Assembly: GCA_937946835.1 (NCBI GenBank)
Contig: CALFAV010000013.1
Span: forward strand, 1 to 64,000
DNA length: 64,000 nt
Direction: 5' to 3'
Source of the DNA: an uncultured Verrucomicrobiae bacterium
GTDB taxonomy: Bacteria > Verrucomicrobiota > Verrucomicrobiia > Limisphaerales > J093
A program made the position numbers and the translations under genes. The notes under the pieces were generated by a model that was not told the origin of the DNA, did no database searches, and saw only the letters and a list, made by a program, of their open reading frames with translations. Shown in pieces: positions 55,561 through 62,940 of the stretch. How positions within the stretch are numbered: the stretch's first letter is position 1; each line of letters begins with the position of its first letter.

Positions 55561-55761
55561 CACCCCGGTGGTAAGATGCCGCACTCGATGGCCGCCAAGA
55601 TGACCTCCAGTATGTTGATCGTCGTTTCCCGCTCGTCTGTGAAACTAAAGGTCTGCGCCAGCCGACTCAATTCCCCCCCAACCGCCGCCAGATCCTCGCC
55701 ACCGGACTGCCCACAGAACACTTCACGGAGAGTGTGCGCACCGCGGCTGCGCCACCTCCGC

Positions 55762-55890
55762 CTCCGTCACCTGCCTCGCCTCCGGACACTGCCAGATTTG
55801 GACCTCCGCCCTCAGATACGGCGCCGGCAGGCTCCGGCCAGGTGCCGTGTGTTGGTGCCGTCCGGCCCGGGCAGCCCCAGCCAGCCCTCC
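55762..55890. repeat. Intergenic repeat B (copy 1)
   Basis: About 130 bp, partly alignable with 62372-62510. Shared blocks are CCGGACACTGCCAGATTT, TACGGCGCC, GGTGCCGTCCG and GGCAGCCCCAGCCAGCC. It lies between peptide P2 and leader A, in the same order and orientation as B' and A' further right. No protein in either copy survives in all frames. The 55561-55761 stretch between A and B shows no gene. Confidence 0.65.
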
Positions 55891-55916
55891 ACCAATGCAC
55901 GGTTCCTGGCGGCGTT

Positions 55917-56273
55917 TCAGGAGGGTATCCGACAATCCTCGGACCAATCCGTGCAGGTCCAACAAACCCAGTAGCATTTGTTGCCGTCTTCGTCCCTGCA
56001 CGAGCAAAGCGTGCTCCCATTGTAGGCACAGACCCGTTGTTCGTTTGTGCCGGAGCAGTTCGGGAAGGTGTACTCCCGGCAAGCGCACGTGACGCCAGGA
56101 GGCGGTGATGACTGGGTATGCGTCGTGCAGTAGGAGCAATTCGAAACCGCCCAAACAATCGGGAACTGAGCCGGGGCAATGGCCAGCCCGACGGCCAAAG
56201 TTCCGCGCGGGATCCGGCTTTTCGAATGGGCCGCGAGAGACCCTTTGATGTGGGGATGCACAGGCAGCTTCAT
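55917..56273 (-). CDS. Cys-rich exported peptide P2
   Basis: The protein has 118 residues. A basic N-terminus precedes a membrane/signal segment (GTLAVGLAIAPAQFPIVWAV). The mature part has 12 cysteines: SNCSYC, GVTCACRE, LCSCRDED, KCYWVCWTC and SEDCRIPS. The CxC pairs and Trp next to Cys recur in P1 and P4. The start ATG overlaps the D2 stop (ATGA), so translation is probably coupled. Function unknown; a disulfide-rich secreted protein or peptide is the plain reading. Confidence 0.75.
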   Translation of the reverse strand: MKLPVHPHIKGSLAAHSKSRIPRGTLAVGLAIAPAQFPIVWAVSNCSYCTTHTQSSPPPGVTCACREYTFPNCSGTNEQRVCAYNGSTLCSCRDEDGNKCYWVCWTCTDWSEDCRIPS

Positions 56274-57406
56274 GGGGTCGGTGTGGATTGGGGGGTGTTC
56301 CGTTGGGATTTGTGACGTTTGACCCAATACCAAATCGCCGGGGCGACCAGTATCGGCCAAAACAGCAAATGCCATGTCCAAAGGGACCGGGTCGGTCGGC
56401 GGCTTCGCTCGTATTCCACCTGGGCCGCATACGGCCGCATCGTGCGCACCACTTCCATCGGCGGCACCTCCGAATTGGTGATGAAATAGCCCACCATCGG
56501 CAGGGGAACCGGGTCCTGGTTGAAGCGCTCGTCCTTGACGTCCACCCGGCCCGGAAACTGCGGTTTGCCGGTCAGAGGCGCCTCCGGAACAAACAGTTCG
56601 TCCACGACCCACTCGCTGACCGTCAGCAGCCGACCCCTGGGTTCGGAGTGCGACTGGTACAATTCGAACACGAAACGTTTGGGCCAGGTCTGTCCCCGGA
56701 ACTCCTGCCATTCCGTCACCCGAAAGCACTCGTTGGTCCGGGTGCGGTGGCGGGGATCAAACGTGATCAGCAGTTCCGGAACCCCCGGGGGCTGGGGGGC
56801 ACGTTTCAGAACCCCGGGAACCCGGAGGGGAGCGCGCCGGTGCGTGCGGTCCAGGTCAAAGAGTTTTTCCATCCGACCGCCCGACCACCCCTCCAGGTAG
56901 GGCAGCGAGGCGAACGCCAGCCAGGGGGGCAAGACGCTGGCAGATTGAGGAACCGGACTAAAGCGGAGTTCCATCGTCCCTTCGTTCAAAGGACGTACCA
57001 GCGTGTTGGTGTCCCCGCGCGGTTGTTTGGTCTCGGGGTCAATCACCATCTTCGGCACCAGATAATCCGGCGACCAAATCGTCAACACATGTCCCAATTC
57101 TCCGTCAAAATGAAACTCCTCAGCAAAGCTTGGATCGGCGGAATCCTTCGGGAAAAACCGGTCAAGCCGGATCGAGACGCGCGAGCCGTGAACCATGATT
57201 TCAAAATGGAGACTTTTTTCCCGCAGCCTTCTCAGGTAAGAAAACGTTGCCTGTCCCCGTGCTCCGATGCGCCAGTCGGAATTCAAAGAAGCCTCCGCCG
57301 CAGCCCCCTCCAAAGTGGCCAAAAGCAGAAAAGCGGCCGGCAAGTGGCTAAACGTTACCCTTCGCGGTATCTGACCGGTTGCCTGTTTTACTAAACCGAC
57401 TTTCAT
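56270..57406 (-). CDS. D-family protein D2
   Basis: The protein has 378 residues. Signal peptide LPAAFLLLATLEGAAAE; beta-rich body (SLHFEIMVHGSRVSIRLDRF); PPWLAFASLPYLEGWSGG; KPQFPGRVDVKDERFNQD followed by VGYFITNSEVPP. A C-terminal helix (LWTWHLLFWPILVAPAIWYW) and a Lys/Arg tail follow. It is the only D protein here without a MauE gene or domain directly upstream; P3 lies 92 bp before it. Its higher GC resembles the chromosome more than the AT-rich D3 and D4. Confidence 0.75.
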   Translation of the reverse strand: MKVGLVKQATGQIPRRVTFSHLPAAFLLLATLEGAAAEASLNSDWRIGARGQATFSYLRRLREKSLHFEIMVHGSRVSIRLDRFFPKDSADPSFAEEFHFDGELGHVLTIWSPDYLVPKMVIDPETKQPRGDTNTLVRPLNEGTMELRFSPVPQSASVLPPWLAFASLPYLEGWSGGRMEKLFDLDRTHRRAPLRVPGVLKRAPQPPGVPELLITFDPRHRTRTNECFRVTEWQEFRGQTWPKRFVFELYQSHSEPRGRLLTVSEWVVDELFVPEAPLTGKPQFPGRVDVKDERFNQDPVPLPMVGYFITNSEVPPMEVVRTMRPYAAQVEYERSRRPTRSLWTWHLLFWPILVAPAIWYWVKRHKSQRNTPQSTPTP

Positions 57407-57497
57407 TTCCCATTATTGCAGGCACGACTAAGTACCCCCAGAATCATGCCTTAAAAACAAGTCAGGTCAAAATATCACAAGAAAAAGTTGGAGGTAA

Positions 57498-57875
57498 TTA
57501 TGTTATCCAACATTGATTCCAGTAGTATTCTCCCAGATAAGTAACGTTGCTTTGAATCCAATAACCTCCAACGCAATACCAAAGACCATCGTATTCCCAA
57601 CACATTCCATTCTGGTAATAACTAAAAGGAGCAGTCCTTGGTTCTGCAAAGTCCCTCCAATAACAGCCATTTCCACTGGGCGCCGACTCACAGCCCTGTG
57701 GATACCAATGGCGCACCACAACACAAGACTCTCCGACATAACGACAGCCGCTGAACCATGTGTTGGAAGGGCGTTGACCGCAGCCTTCGGCAGCCACAAA
57801 AAACTGCGGTGTCGCGAGCAACGTCACAGTAATAAATGTTAGGCTTTGCCTGCCTAATACAAAGATAGTCTTCAT
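57498..57875 (-). CDS. Cys-rich exported peptide P3
   Basis: The protein has 125 residues from the ATG at 57875, which opens a signal peptide (LTFITVTLLATPQFFVAAEG). The mature part has 8 cysteines and is unusually rich in Trp and Tyr (GNGCYWRDF; NGMCWEYDGLWYCVGGYW; YYWNQCWIT). A TTG at 57899 overlaps the D3 stop and is a possible coupled start, adding 8 residues. The aromatic content sets it apart from P1, P2 and P4. Confidence 0.75.
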   Translation of the reverse strand: MKTIFVLGRQSLTFITVTLLATPQFFVAAEGCGQRPSNTWFSGCRYVGESCVVVRHWYPQGCESAPSGNGCYWRDFAEPRTAPFSYYQNGMCWEYDGLWYCVGGYWIQSNVTYLGEYYWNQCWIT

Positions 57876-57895
57876 GGCTTTACTTAAAAAAACGG

Positions 57896-59350
57896 TCAAT
57901 TGATGTCAGTTGACCTTGTGTCCTGTATCTTTTTTATTCGCCACCAAAGTAAGCAGCCCAGCGGTAGTAGGCTAATGCATATTAAGATGATCATAAATAT
58001 GCTGGAGATTTGGGAGTTCCTTCGCGGCGGAACTGTTTGAAATGCCACGGCATCGCGAAAAGCAGGCAATAATTTAACCTCATTCTCTTCAAGCCAGTGA
58101 TTGCTAATGGTATATTCCACAGGCCTCGCTGTTATGTTTGTAAATCTTTTATCTTGTACATAAGTTAATCCTGGGATACTGGGCATCAAGCTAATAGGTT
58201 GTTTGCGTGGTGCAACAAAAAAAGTCTGAAGCCGAACTTTTTTATGCAGTCGCAATTCATCCCTGCTGGGGATAAAAGAGTCCTTTTCAAAAATTGCCGG
58301 CATATAACATAAAAACTCGCTCTCCAGCGGTAACGCCAATGATTCGATGTTAGTGATTGCCCGAACCGTGTATATCAAATTAGTGAATCCTTGGTCGTAC
58401 GGAGAGGGCCAGCGCCTTGCAGGGGCAGGTTTGTAGCTTGAACCCATTAATGCGGCGTGAAAAATACCATCTTCCCAAAAGACAGCTTTTTGTGGTAACT
58501 GAGGATAATGGGACAATCTAACCAACTGGCATCGTTGTGGCGGTGCGGTACTTGCATTGTAGGCATTAATATTAAATACATCGGGAGGAACCACTTTGTT
58601 GCCTTTATTCATATCCAAATATGTGTGGCTTAAATAGGCGAACCAGAGTATCATTGCAGTGCTATCTGGATTAATTCGGGGAATAATTCCGGGAATGACA
58701 ATGGCAGCGCCATCGTTATGTCCGGTTAATTGACCCTCAGGAATAGCACGGCGTTTTGAGTTTCTAACGTCTATCAAGTAGTAGCAATTGGTGCCATCGC
58801 ATGCGTATTGTTGGTTATCTGAATCAGACGCCGGACGACTTGTGAATGAAAGCCACCAGCGATTTCCCAAATGGATGAGGTGGAAGTCGCTGATTTTACT
58901 GAACGCCTTTTCGCCGTCTGGCTTATAGATTAACTGTTCAGCAACGCCACGTATTTCATATCCCTGATCAGCACTGCTAGTGGTGGCAAAATTTTTGGCA
59001 AATCCTCCGGCATGTCCAACAGCAGCAATCAAGAGCAGGAGGATTGTCTTGGAACCTCCTTTGCTCCAACCCGTTCTGAATGGGTTGTGCCTCGACAGAA
59101 GCAAACTCCACAAACTTCCCCCTGCCATAATCGCCAGCACTGCCAGCATAACCCGGTCGGCCCAGCGCTCGAACTCCGGCCGGCGCTCCAACAGGTGCCC
59201 CAGACAGCCGCAAGGGTCTTCCCAGCCTACCAGCCTTCCACCCCCTTGGGCCCAAAGCCCCTCCCGCCGGACGGCATTGGACGGCAAAGCATCGGCGCGG
59301 ACTTGCGCATAAAGCGGCGCCACCGGGGCCAACTGAGAAAAGCACGTCAT
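57896..59350 (-). CDS. D-family protein D3 with truncated MauE segment at its N-terminus
   Basis: The protein has 484 residues. Residues ~40-85 repeat the MauE end of the D4 fusion (WEDPCGCLGHLLERRPEFER, DRVMLAVLAIMAG) at about 93% DNA identity over 111 bp, but the earlier MauE helices are missing. A second leader (TILLLLIAAVGHAGGFAKN) starts the D body: GYEIRGVAEQLIYKPDGEKA, MILWFAYLSHTYLDM, TYVQDKRFTNITARPVEYTI then SNHW, and an anchor (IFMIILICISLLPLGCLLWW). The start at 59350 overlaps an upstream TGA (ATGA). The D part is strongly AT-rich, unlike the MauE segment. Confidence 0.7.
   Translation of the reverse strand: MTCFSQLAPVAPLYAQVRADALPSNAVRREGLWAQGGGRLVGWEDPCGCLGHLLERRPEFERWADRVMLAVLAIMAGGSLWSLLLSRHNPFRTGWSKGGSKTILLLLIAAVGHAGGFAKNFATTSSADQGYEIRGVAEQLIYKPDGEKAFSKISDFHLIHLGNRWWLSFTSRPASDSDNQQYACDGTNCYYLIDVRNSKRRAIPEGQLTGHNDGAAIVIPGIIPRINPDSTAMILWFAYLSHTYLDMNKGNKVVPPDVFNINAYNASTAPPQRCQLVRLSHYPQLPQKAVFWEDGIFHAALMGSSYKPAPARRWPSPYDQGFTNLIYTVRAITNIESLALPLESEFLCYMPAIFEKDSFIPSRDELRLHKKVRLQTFFVAPRKQPISLMPSIPGLTYVQDKRFTNITARPVEYTISNHWLEENEVKLLPAFRDAVAFQTVPPRRNSQISSIFMIILICISLLPLGCLLWWRIKKIQDTRSTDIN
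59125..59235 (-). repeat. MauE-end repeat, copy in D3
   Basis: 111 bp aligned without gaps to 61121-61231 in D4, with about seven mismatches. It is GC-rich and encodes the PCGCLG redox motif and the last MauE helix, and is flanked on the D side by AT-rich sequence in both genes. It indicates recent duplication or gene conversion. Confidence 0.85.
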
Positions 59351-59493
59351 GCAGCAGGTGATCCTGACCGGCTCTGGGTCGCCAAAAGCGCTGGCAGCAA
59401 CAACCCCGCAAGCTCTACGATGACAGTGATCACCAAAAGCAATTTGAGCGGTTTAACGGTACATCCGATAAAATTAAAGCCAAGATTTGAGAC
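59347..59493 (-). pseudogene. Possible remnant of a MauE-type helix upstream of D3
   Basis: An open frame without a normal start codon encodes CTVKPLKLLLVITVIVELAG and then LLLPALLATQSR, a membrane helix resembling the ELG-containing second helix of the MauE proteins here. It ends with a TGA that overlaps the D3 ATG. It may be the degraded front half of the MauE that once preceded D3. Confidence 0.35.
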
Positions 59494-59523
59494 TTAAAGC
59501 AGCCGCCGATACGACCAAAAAGT

Positions 59524-59925
59524 TTAGGTTCCAGCAGTACATGTTACAGGCAAATAGGCTGAGGGCATGCTAGTACCGGTATCTATAATCCGTAAATTCT
59601 CAATACAAGCACCATTTTTACAAGTACCAGCATATTTTATCCAATAGGAACCTTCGGGCCATCGGTATTCAGGATCTGTCGTACAATCGTAATAAAGATT
59701 GCAATCACAGGTACCGTTACCGCCGTAGAAAAAAGTTACCAAGCAGTTGGCACCGTTAGGCCTGTAGGAAGTACAATTGTATGAGCAAGCACTTAACGAG
59801 TTGTCGTTGCTAGGACCCAAACAGGCAGCCCAAGCAACGACCGCCATCATGCCCTGGCTGATAACAAGCGTAGCATAGGTTCTTTTACCTAACCGTCGTT
59901 GTTTTGTGTAGGTTATGTCTAACAT
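59524..59925 (-). CDS. Cys-rich exported peptide P4
   Basis: The protein has 133 residues. A basic N-terminus precedes a hydrophobic signal (TLVISQGMMAVVAWAACLG). Ten cysteines occur: SACSYNCTSY, ANCLVTFF, GTCDCNLYYDC, GTCKNGACIE and PVTCTAGT. The CDC matches the CxC of P1 and P2. It starts 8 bp after the D4 stop. Function unknown. Confidence 0.75.
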   Translation of the reverse strand: MLDITYTKQRRLGKRTYATLVISQGMMAVVAWAACLGPSNDNSLSACSYNCTSYRPNGANCLVTFFYGGNGTCDCNLYYDCTTDPEYRWPEGSYWIKYAGTCKNGACIENLRIIDTGTSMPSAYLPVTCTAGT

Positions 59926-59933
59926 ACGTGATA

Positions 59934-61640
59934 TTATTCTGATGGAGTTTTGCGTAGTTTACGGAAAACACTCTTGAATTTCCACGCTGTGATCGCGACC
60001 GCTGATGTAGCTAAATAGAGTATAAGCAGACTCTGAACTATTCCGATGTTTAACTTGCTCTTTTCCGCACTTATTCGCTGATTTTGTACTAGCACAGCCT
60101 GTCGCCAGTAACGATCTGCGTTAGTTATACTCGAGTCGGGTGGCCAGTTGGTCGAATAAGTCATAACTGTTAGTGCCTCTTGGTAATAGCGTTTATCTGC
60201 GATCCGTGTTTTCCCCGTCAGCAACGGGTAAAACTGCACGGGTTCGCGTGCCGGCTCCACACGATTGGCCAAGATCCTGTACCAGTGGCTTTCCTTGATT
60301 TTTATTGGCGGACCATCTTCAAAAGTGTAGGTGTGTAATTCCGCCTCAAGCGGAACGGTGAATCCGAAGCTATTGGTAAGTTTCAGGACATGATAAAAGG
60401 CATTTGTATATCTCGGATAAGTTGCTTTATTCTGGTTAACGGCTCTTAACCGTCGAGTCCTGTTGGTGCCAGCGTCAATCTGATAGTAAGTCAACGGTAC
60501 GTGCGGGAATTCAGAATGAAGATTCCAGCGCGCTTGACAGGTAAAGGGATTTTCAAAATAATTACCGGCTCCAAAAAATAGGGAAAAGGTCACTGCGGGT
60601 TCGACAAAGTTGGAATGCGCTGTCATCAAGTAGGAACCAGAGGCAAAAGCCAGCCAAAGCGCATCCATGTAAGGCATAATATAGCTATGGGAAATCTGCT
60701 GATTTGAGTAACGCTCGGCTGATCCGCTTACTTGGTCCGGGATCTTTAAATCATCAACTCTGAGTCGGATGTAACTACGAAATTCTTTTCCGTCGAATGC
60801 AGCCTCGCAATACTGCTGATTCATTAAAAGCTCTGGATAGAGTGGATAGGCTCTGGCCAGCCAGCAATGATTACTGACCCAAATAATGAAATTATGCTTC
60901 ATCATTAGTTTTGGCACAGCAGCTTCCAAATAGGATATGCTAACCTGTCCTTCTACTCGGAAAGTGTGATGTATGGCTGACTCAGTCATACATTCGAGTG
61001 CTTTGCCACAGAGAGCTCCTATAACGAACAAACAACGCAGTAAGCTACTTTCTTTAAATTGATTGAATCGGTTCTTGATTCCGATAACTTCCCCAGCGAT
61101 CAACAGGCAACTTCCTAAACCCATAATCGCCAGCACCGCCAGCATCACTTGGTCGGCCCAGCGCTCGAACTCCGGCCGGCGCTCCAACAGGTGTCCCAGA
61201 CAGCCGCAAGGGCCTTCCCAGCCCACCAGCCAGCGCCCCAGCCGGTAGCCCCCGAACACCAGCACCAGCCACAAAATCAACCCCGGCGTCCACCGCGCCT
61301 GCCGATGCCGCAGCAGCACCCCCGCCACGCCCAGTTCCAACCCCGCCGCCAGAAACAGCACCTGCCGCAGGGTCAGGAAGGGGAACACGGCATCCGCGGC
61401 GGCGAGGACCCGGGCCTCCTCCAACACCCCCACCAGCTTCAGCCCGCCGGTCAGCCCCAGCAACAGCGCCACGCCGCTGACAAACCCCCGCTGGAACCAG
61501 CCCGCCCGGGCAGACACTCCACAATCCCCCACCCGGGCCGCCGGCCGTTCCGGCCCCGCTCCATCAAGGCGCCGGCCCGTTTCACTCCCGGCTGCTCGGG
61601 GTGAGACCTGCTCTGCGCTCCGGTTCATCGTACGCTCCAT
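59934..61640 (-). CDS. MauE-D fusion protein D4
   Basis: The protein has 568 residues in one open frame. Residues ~48-190 are a full MauE/DoxX domain: FVSGVALLLGLTGGLKLVGV, FLTLRQVLFLAAGLELGVAG, LILWLVLVFGGYRLGRWLVG, the redox motif WEGPCGCLGHLLERR and a last helix. A new leader (LLRCLFVIGALCGKALEC) then begins the D domain: FRVEGQVSISYLEAAVPKLM, MDALWLAFASGSYLM, KTRIADKRYYQEALTVMTYS then TNWPPDS, and an anchor (IVQSLLILYLATSAVAITAW). GC content falls abruptly where the two parts join (about 61060-61120), so the gene is a mosaic. The ATG at 61628 is an alternative start. Confidence 0.78.
   Translation of the reverse strand: MERTMNRSAEQVSPRAAGSETGRRLDGAGPERPAARVGDCGVSARAGWFQRGFVSGVALLLGLTGGLKLVGVLEEARVLAAADAVFPFLTLRQVLFLAAGLELGVAGVLLRHRQARWTPGLILWLVLVFGGYRLGRWLVGWEGPCGCLGHLLERRPEFERWADQVMLAVLAIMGLGSCLLIAGEVIGIKNRFNQFKESSLLRCLFVIGALCGKALECMTESAIHHTFRVEGQVSISYLEAAVPKLMMKHNFIIWVSNHCWLARAYPLYPELLMNQQYCEAAFDGKEFRSYIRLRVDDLKIPDQVSGSAERYSNQQISHSYIMPYMDALWLAFASGSYLMTAHSNFVEPAVTFSLFFGAGNYFENPFTCQARWNLHSEFPHVPLTYYQIDAGTNRTRRLRAVNQNKATYPRYTNAFYHVLKLTNSFGFTVPLEAELHTYTFEDGPPIKIKESHWYRILANRVEPAREPVQFYPLLTGKTRIADKRYYQEALTVMTYSTNWPPDSSITNADRYWRQAVLVQNQRISAEKSKLNIGIVQSLLILYLATSAVAITAWKFKSVFRKLRKTPSE
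61121..61231 (-). repeat. MauE-end repeat, copy in D4
   Basis: Partner of 59125-59235 (see that entry): equal length, about 93% identical. It is the donor-like copy, because here it is part of a complete MauE domain. Confidence 0.85.
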
Positions 61641-61642
61641 TC

Positions 61643-61848
61643 TGACCTCATCCCACGGGTCACCACTGATGTGGACTATGGTAGACTATAGCGGACTTTT
61701 TTGGGCTCCGCAAGGCTGTCAACTGTTCTTTGGATTTTTTCGACCGCCATCCACGGGTTTTCCACCGCGGAGCGGTCGGAAGGCGTGTGGCCGCACAGTC
61801 CAGCTTTTCTGCAAACAGGTTGCGGCGGGGGAGCGAGCTCGGGCGGCC
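61643..61848 (-). repeat. Duplicated leader A' of the MauE-D4 gene
   Basis: The counterpart of 55359-55560. It contains TTGACA on the minus strand (61717-61722) in the shared block CAGTTGACAGCCTTG. Between it and the gene is a clear 10-bp phased repeat on the plus strand: GTGGACTATG, GTAGACTATA, GCGGACTTTT at 61671-61700. A -10 box at normal spacing is not obvious, so the promoter is less clear than in copy A. Confidence 0.65.
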
Positions 61849-62085
61849 TCTGGGCGAACTCCCTGACAAAGCTGAAGTTCGCGGCACGCCCCTACGAAAG
61901 GCTGCCGGGGCGCAGCCGTCCTTGGCCACCGCCTCGGTCCGGCGGAATGGGGGAACGGGCCGTCCCCGGCCGCCGCGCCGCTCAGGTAGTCGGTGGGTTG
62001 AACACCCGCGAGACCACAGACTGGGTGTCGGCGCTAAGGCGACGGGGCGGGAAGCCCCTCGGAACGCTGCCTGCCTATCGGCCGG

Positions 62086-62290
62086 ATCGCCGATGGTCAG
62101 CCGCGGTCGGGCTGGTGCAGGCATCCCACCTGTTCGGGCTGTCTGCCCAGCCTGCACCACCCCAAGGCCGGGAGGACATCACCGCTGATTACCAATCCGC
62201 GACGCCCCCGACGGCCCGTCAGAACTACGGCACCGGCTGGCGGCCCGCCTGCCGCGCAGCCTGGCTTCCAGCCCGGCAGGATAGGTCGCA
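62086..62290. repeat. REP-like hairpin cluster inside the A'/B' gap
   Basis: A long hairpin is closed by GGTGCAGGC/GCCTGCACC (62114-62122 and 62150-62158) with an inner GGGC/GCCC stem. A GATT-ACC-AATC stem lies at about 62184-62200, and CCTGCCG/CGGCAGG at 62248-62280 contains GGCTTCCAGCC. The loop texts match the cluster at 52690-53113. The whole 61849-62371 stretch holds no credible gene; it separates A' from B' by about 520 bp versus about 200 bp in the first copy. Confidence 0.6.
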
Positions 62291-62371
62291 CCCCAGCGCG
62301 GTTCCACCAAGGTGGGCGCTGCGGCGCTGGTGCCGCTGGCTCGTCCCGCGTCGGGTTCAGCGTGCGCTCGC

Positions 62372-62510
62372 CCCGTCACCGTCATCAACCCCACTCCCGG
62401 ACACTGCCAGATTTTTGACCACCTTCCCCAGCTACGGCGCCACTAAGCTCCTGCGCAGGTACAGGATGTGGGTGCCGTCCGTCCCAGGCAGCCCCAGCCA
62501 GCCTCCCCCG
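62372..62510. repeat. Intergenic repeat B' (copy 2)
   Basis: Partner of 55762-55890, with the same blocks CCGGACACTGCCAGATTT, TACGGCGCC, GGTGCCGTCCG and GGCAGCCCCAGCCAGCC. Order and orientation relative to A' are as in copy 1, which shows that the whole intergenic block was duplicated. Confidence 0.65.
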
Positions 62511-62940
62511 AGTCTTGCCCAATGGAATATTCAGCCTCTCTGGGTTCGGAAGCAGACGATCGCCAAAGTCGCCGGCGCACGAATGCAATGTCAACGCTGA
62601 CTACTTAAAGTGGACACGCATTTGGTCCGCGACGGACGTCTCGGCGTTTAATAGCGGGATAATAGCAGACTGACAAAAACTGCGATGATTGCGATAACAA
62701 CGTAGCGCTCCATGGGCGTGAAAGCGTTGCTGCGAACAGCGCCGCCGATCCCACCGGGCGTTCGGCTGGGGGATTACTCCGACCCACACCTGTTGCTGCT
62801 CTGCTTCCATTTTACCGTTGGCATCCCGAACGGCGGCCGGAAAATCCGGGCGAGTTCGCGGGTTTAGAGTTGCCTGCCAGCTAGTGACATGCGGAAAACA
62901 TTAACCGGCTCGTCCCTATGCTCCACGCCTGGTTGGGCGT
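62511..62940. other. Gene-poor stretch downstream of MauE5, with a possible 21-residue membrane peptide
   Basis: No D-family gene or Cys-rich peptide follows MauE5 here, unlike the other modules. A minus-strand frame at 62648-62713 would encode a 21-residue hydrophobic peptide with core VVIAIIAVFVSLLL. It has no clear ribosome binding site and may be chance. A phased GTCCACTTTAAGTAGTC motif is at about 62600-62620. Confidence 0.3.

Noticed and set aside
55723-56430. 235-codon minus-strand frame overlapping P2 and D2
   Set aside because: It is out of frame with the coupled D2-P2 pair, lacks a signal peptide and passes through repeat B.
61660-62600. Several frames of 60-300 codons in the A'/B' gap
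   Set aside because: They run through hairpins and duplicated non-coding blocks and are not conserved between the A/B and A'/B' copies.
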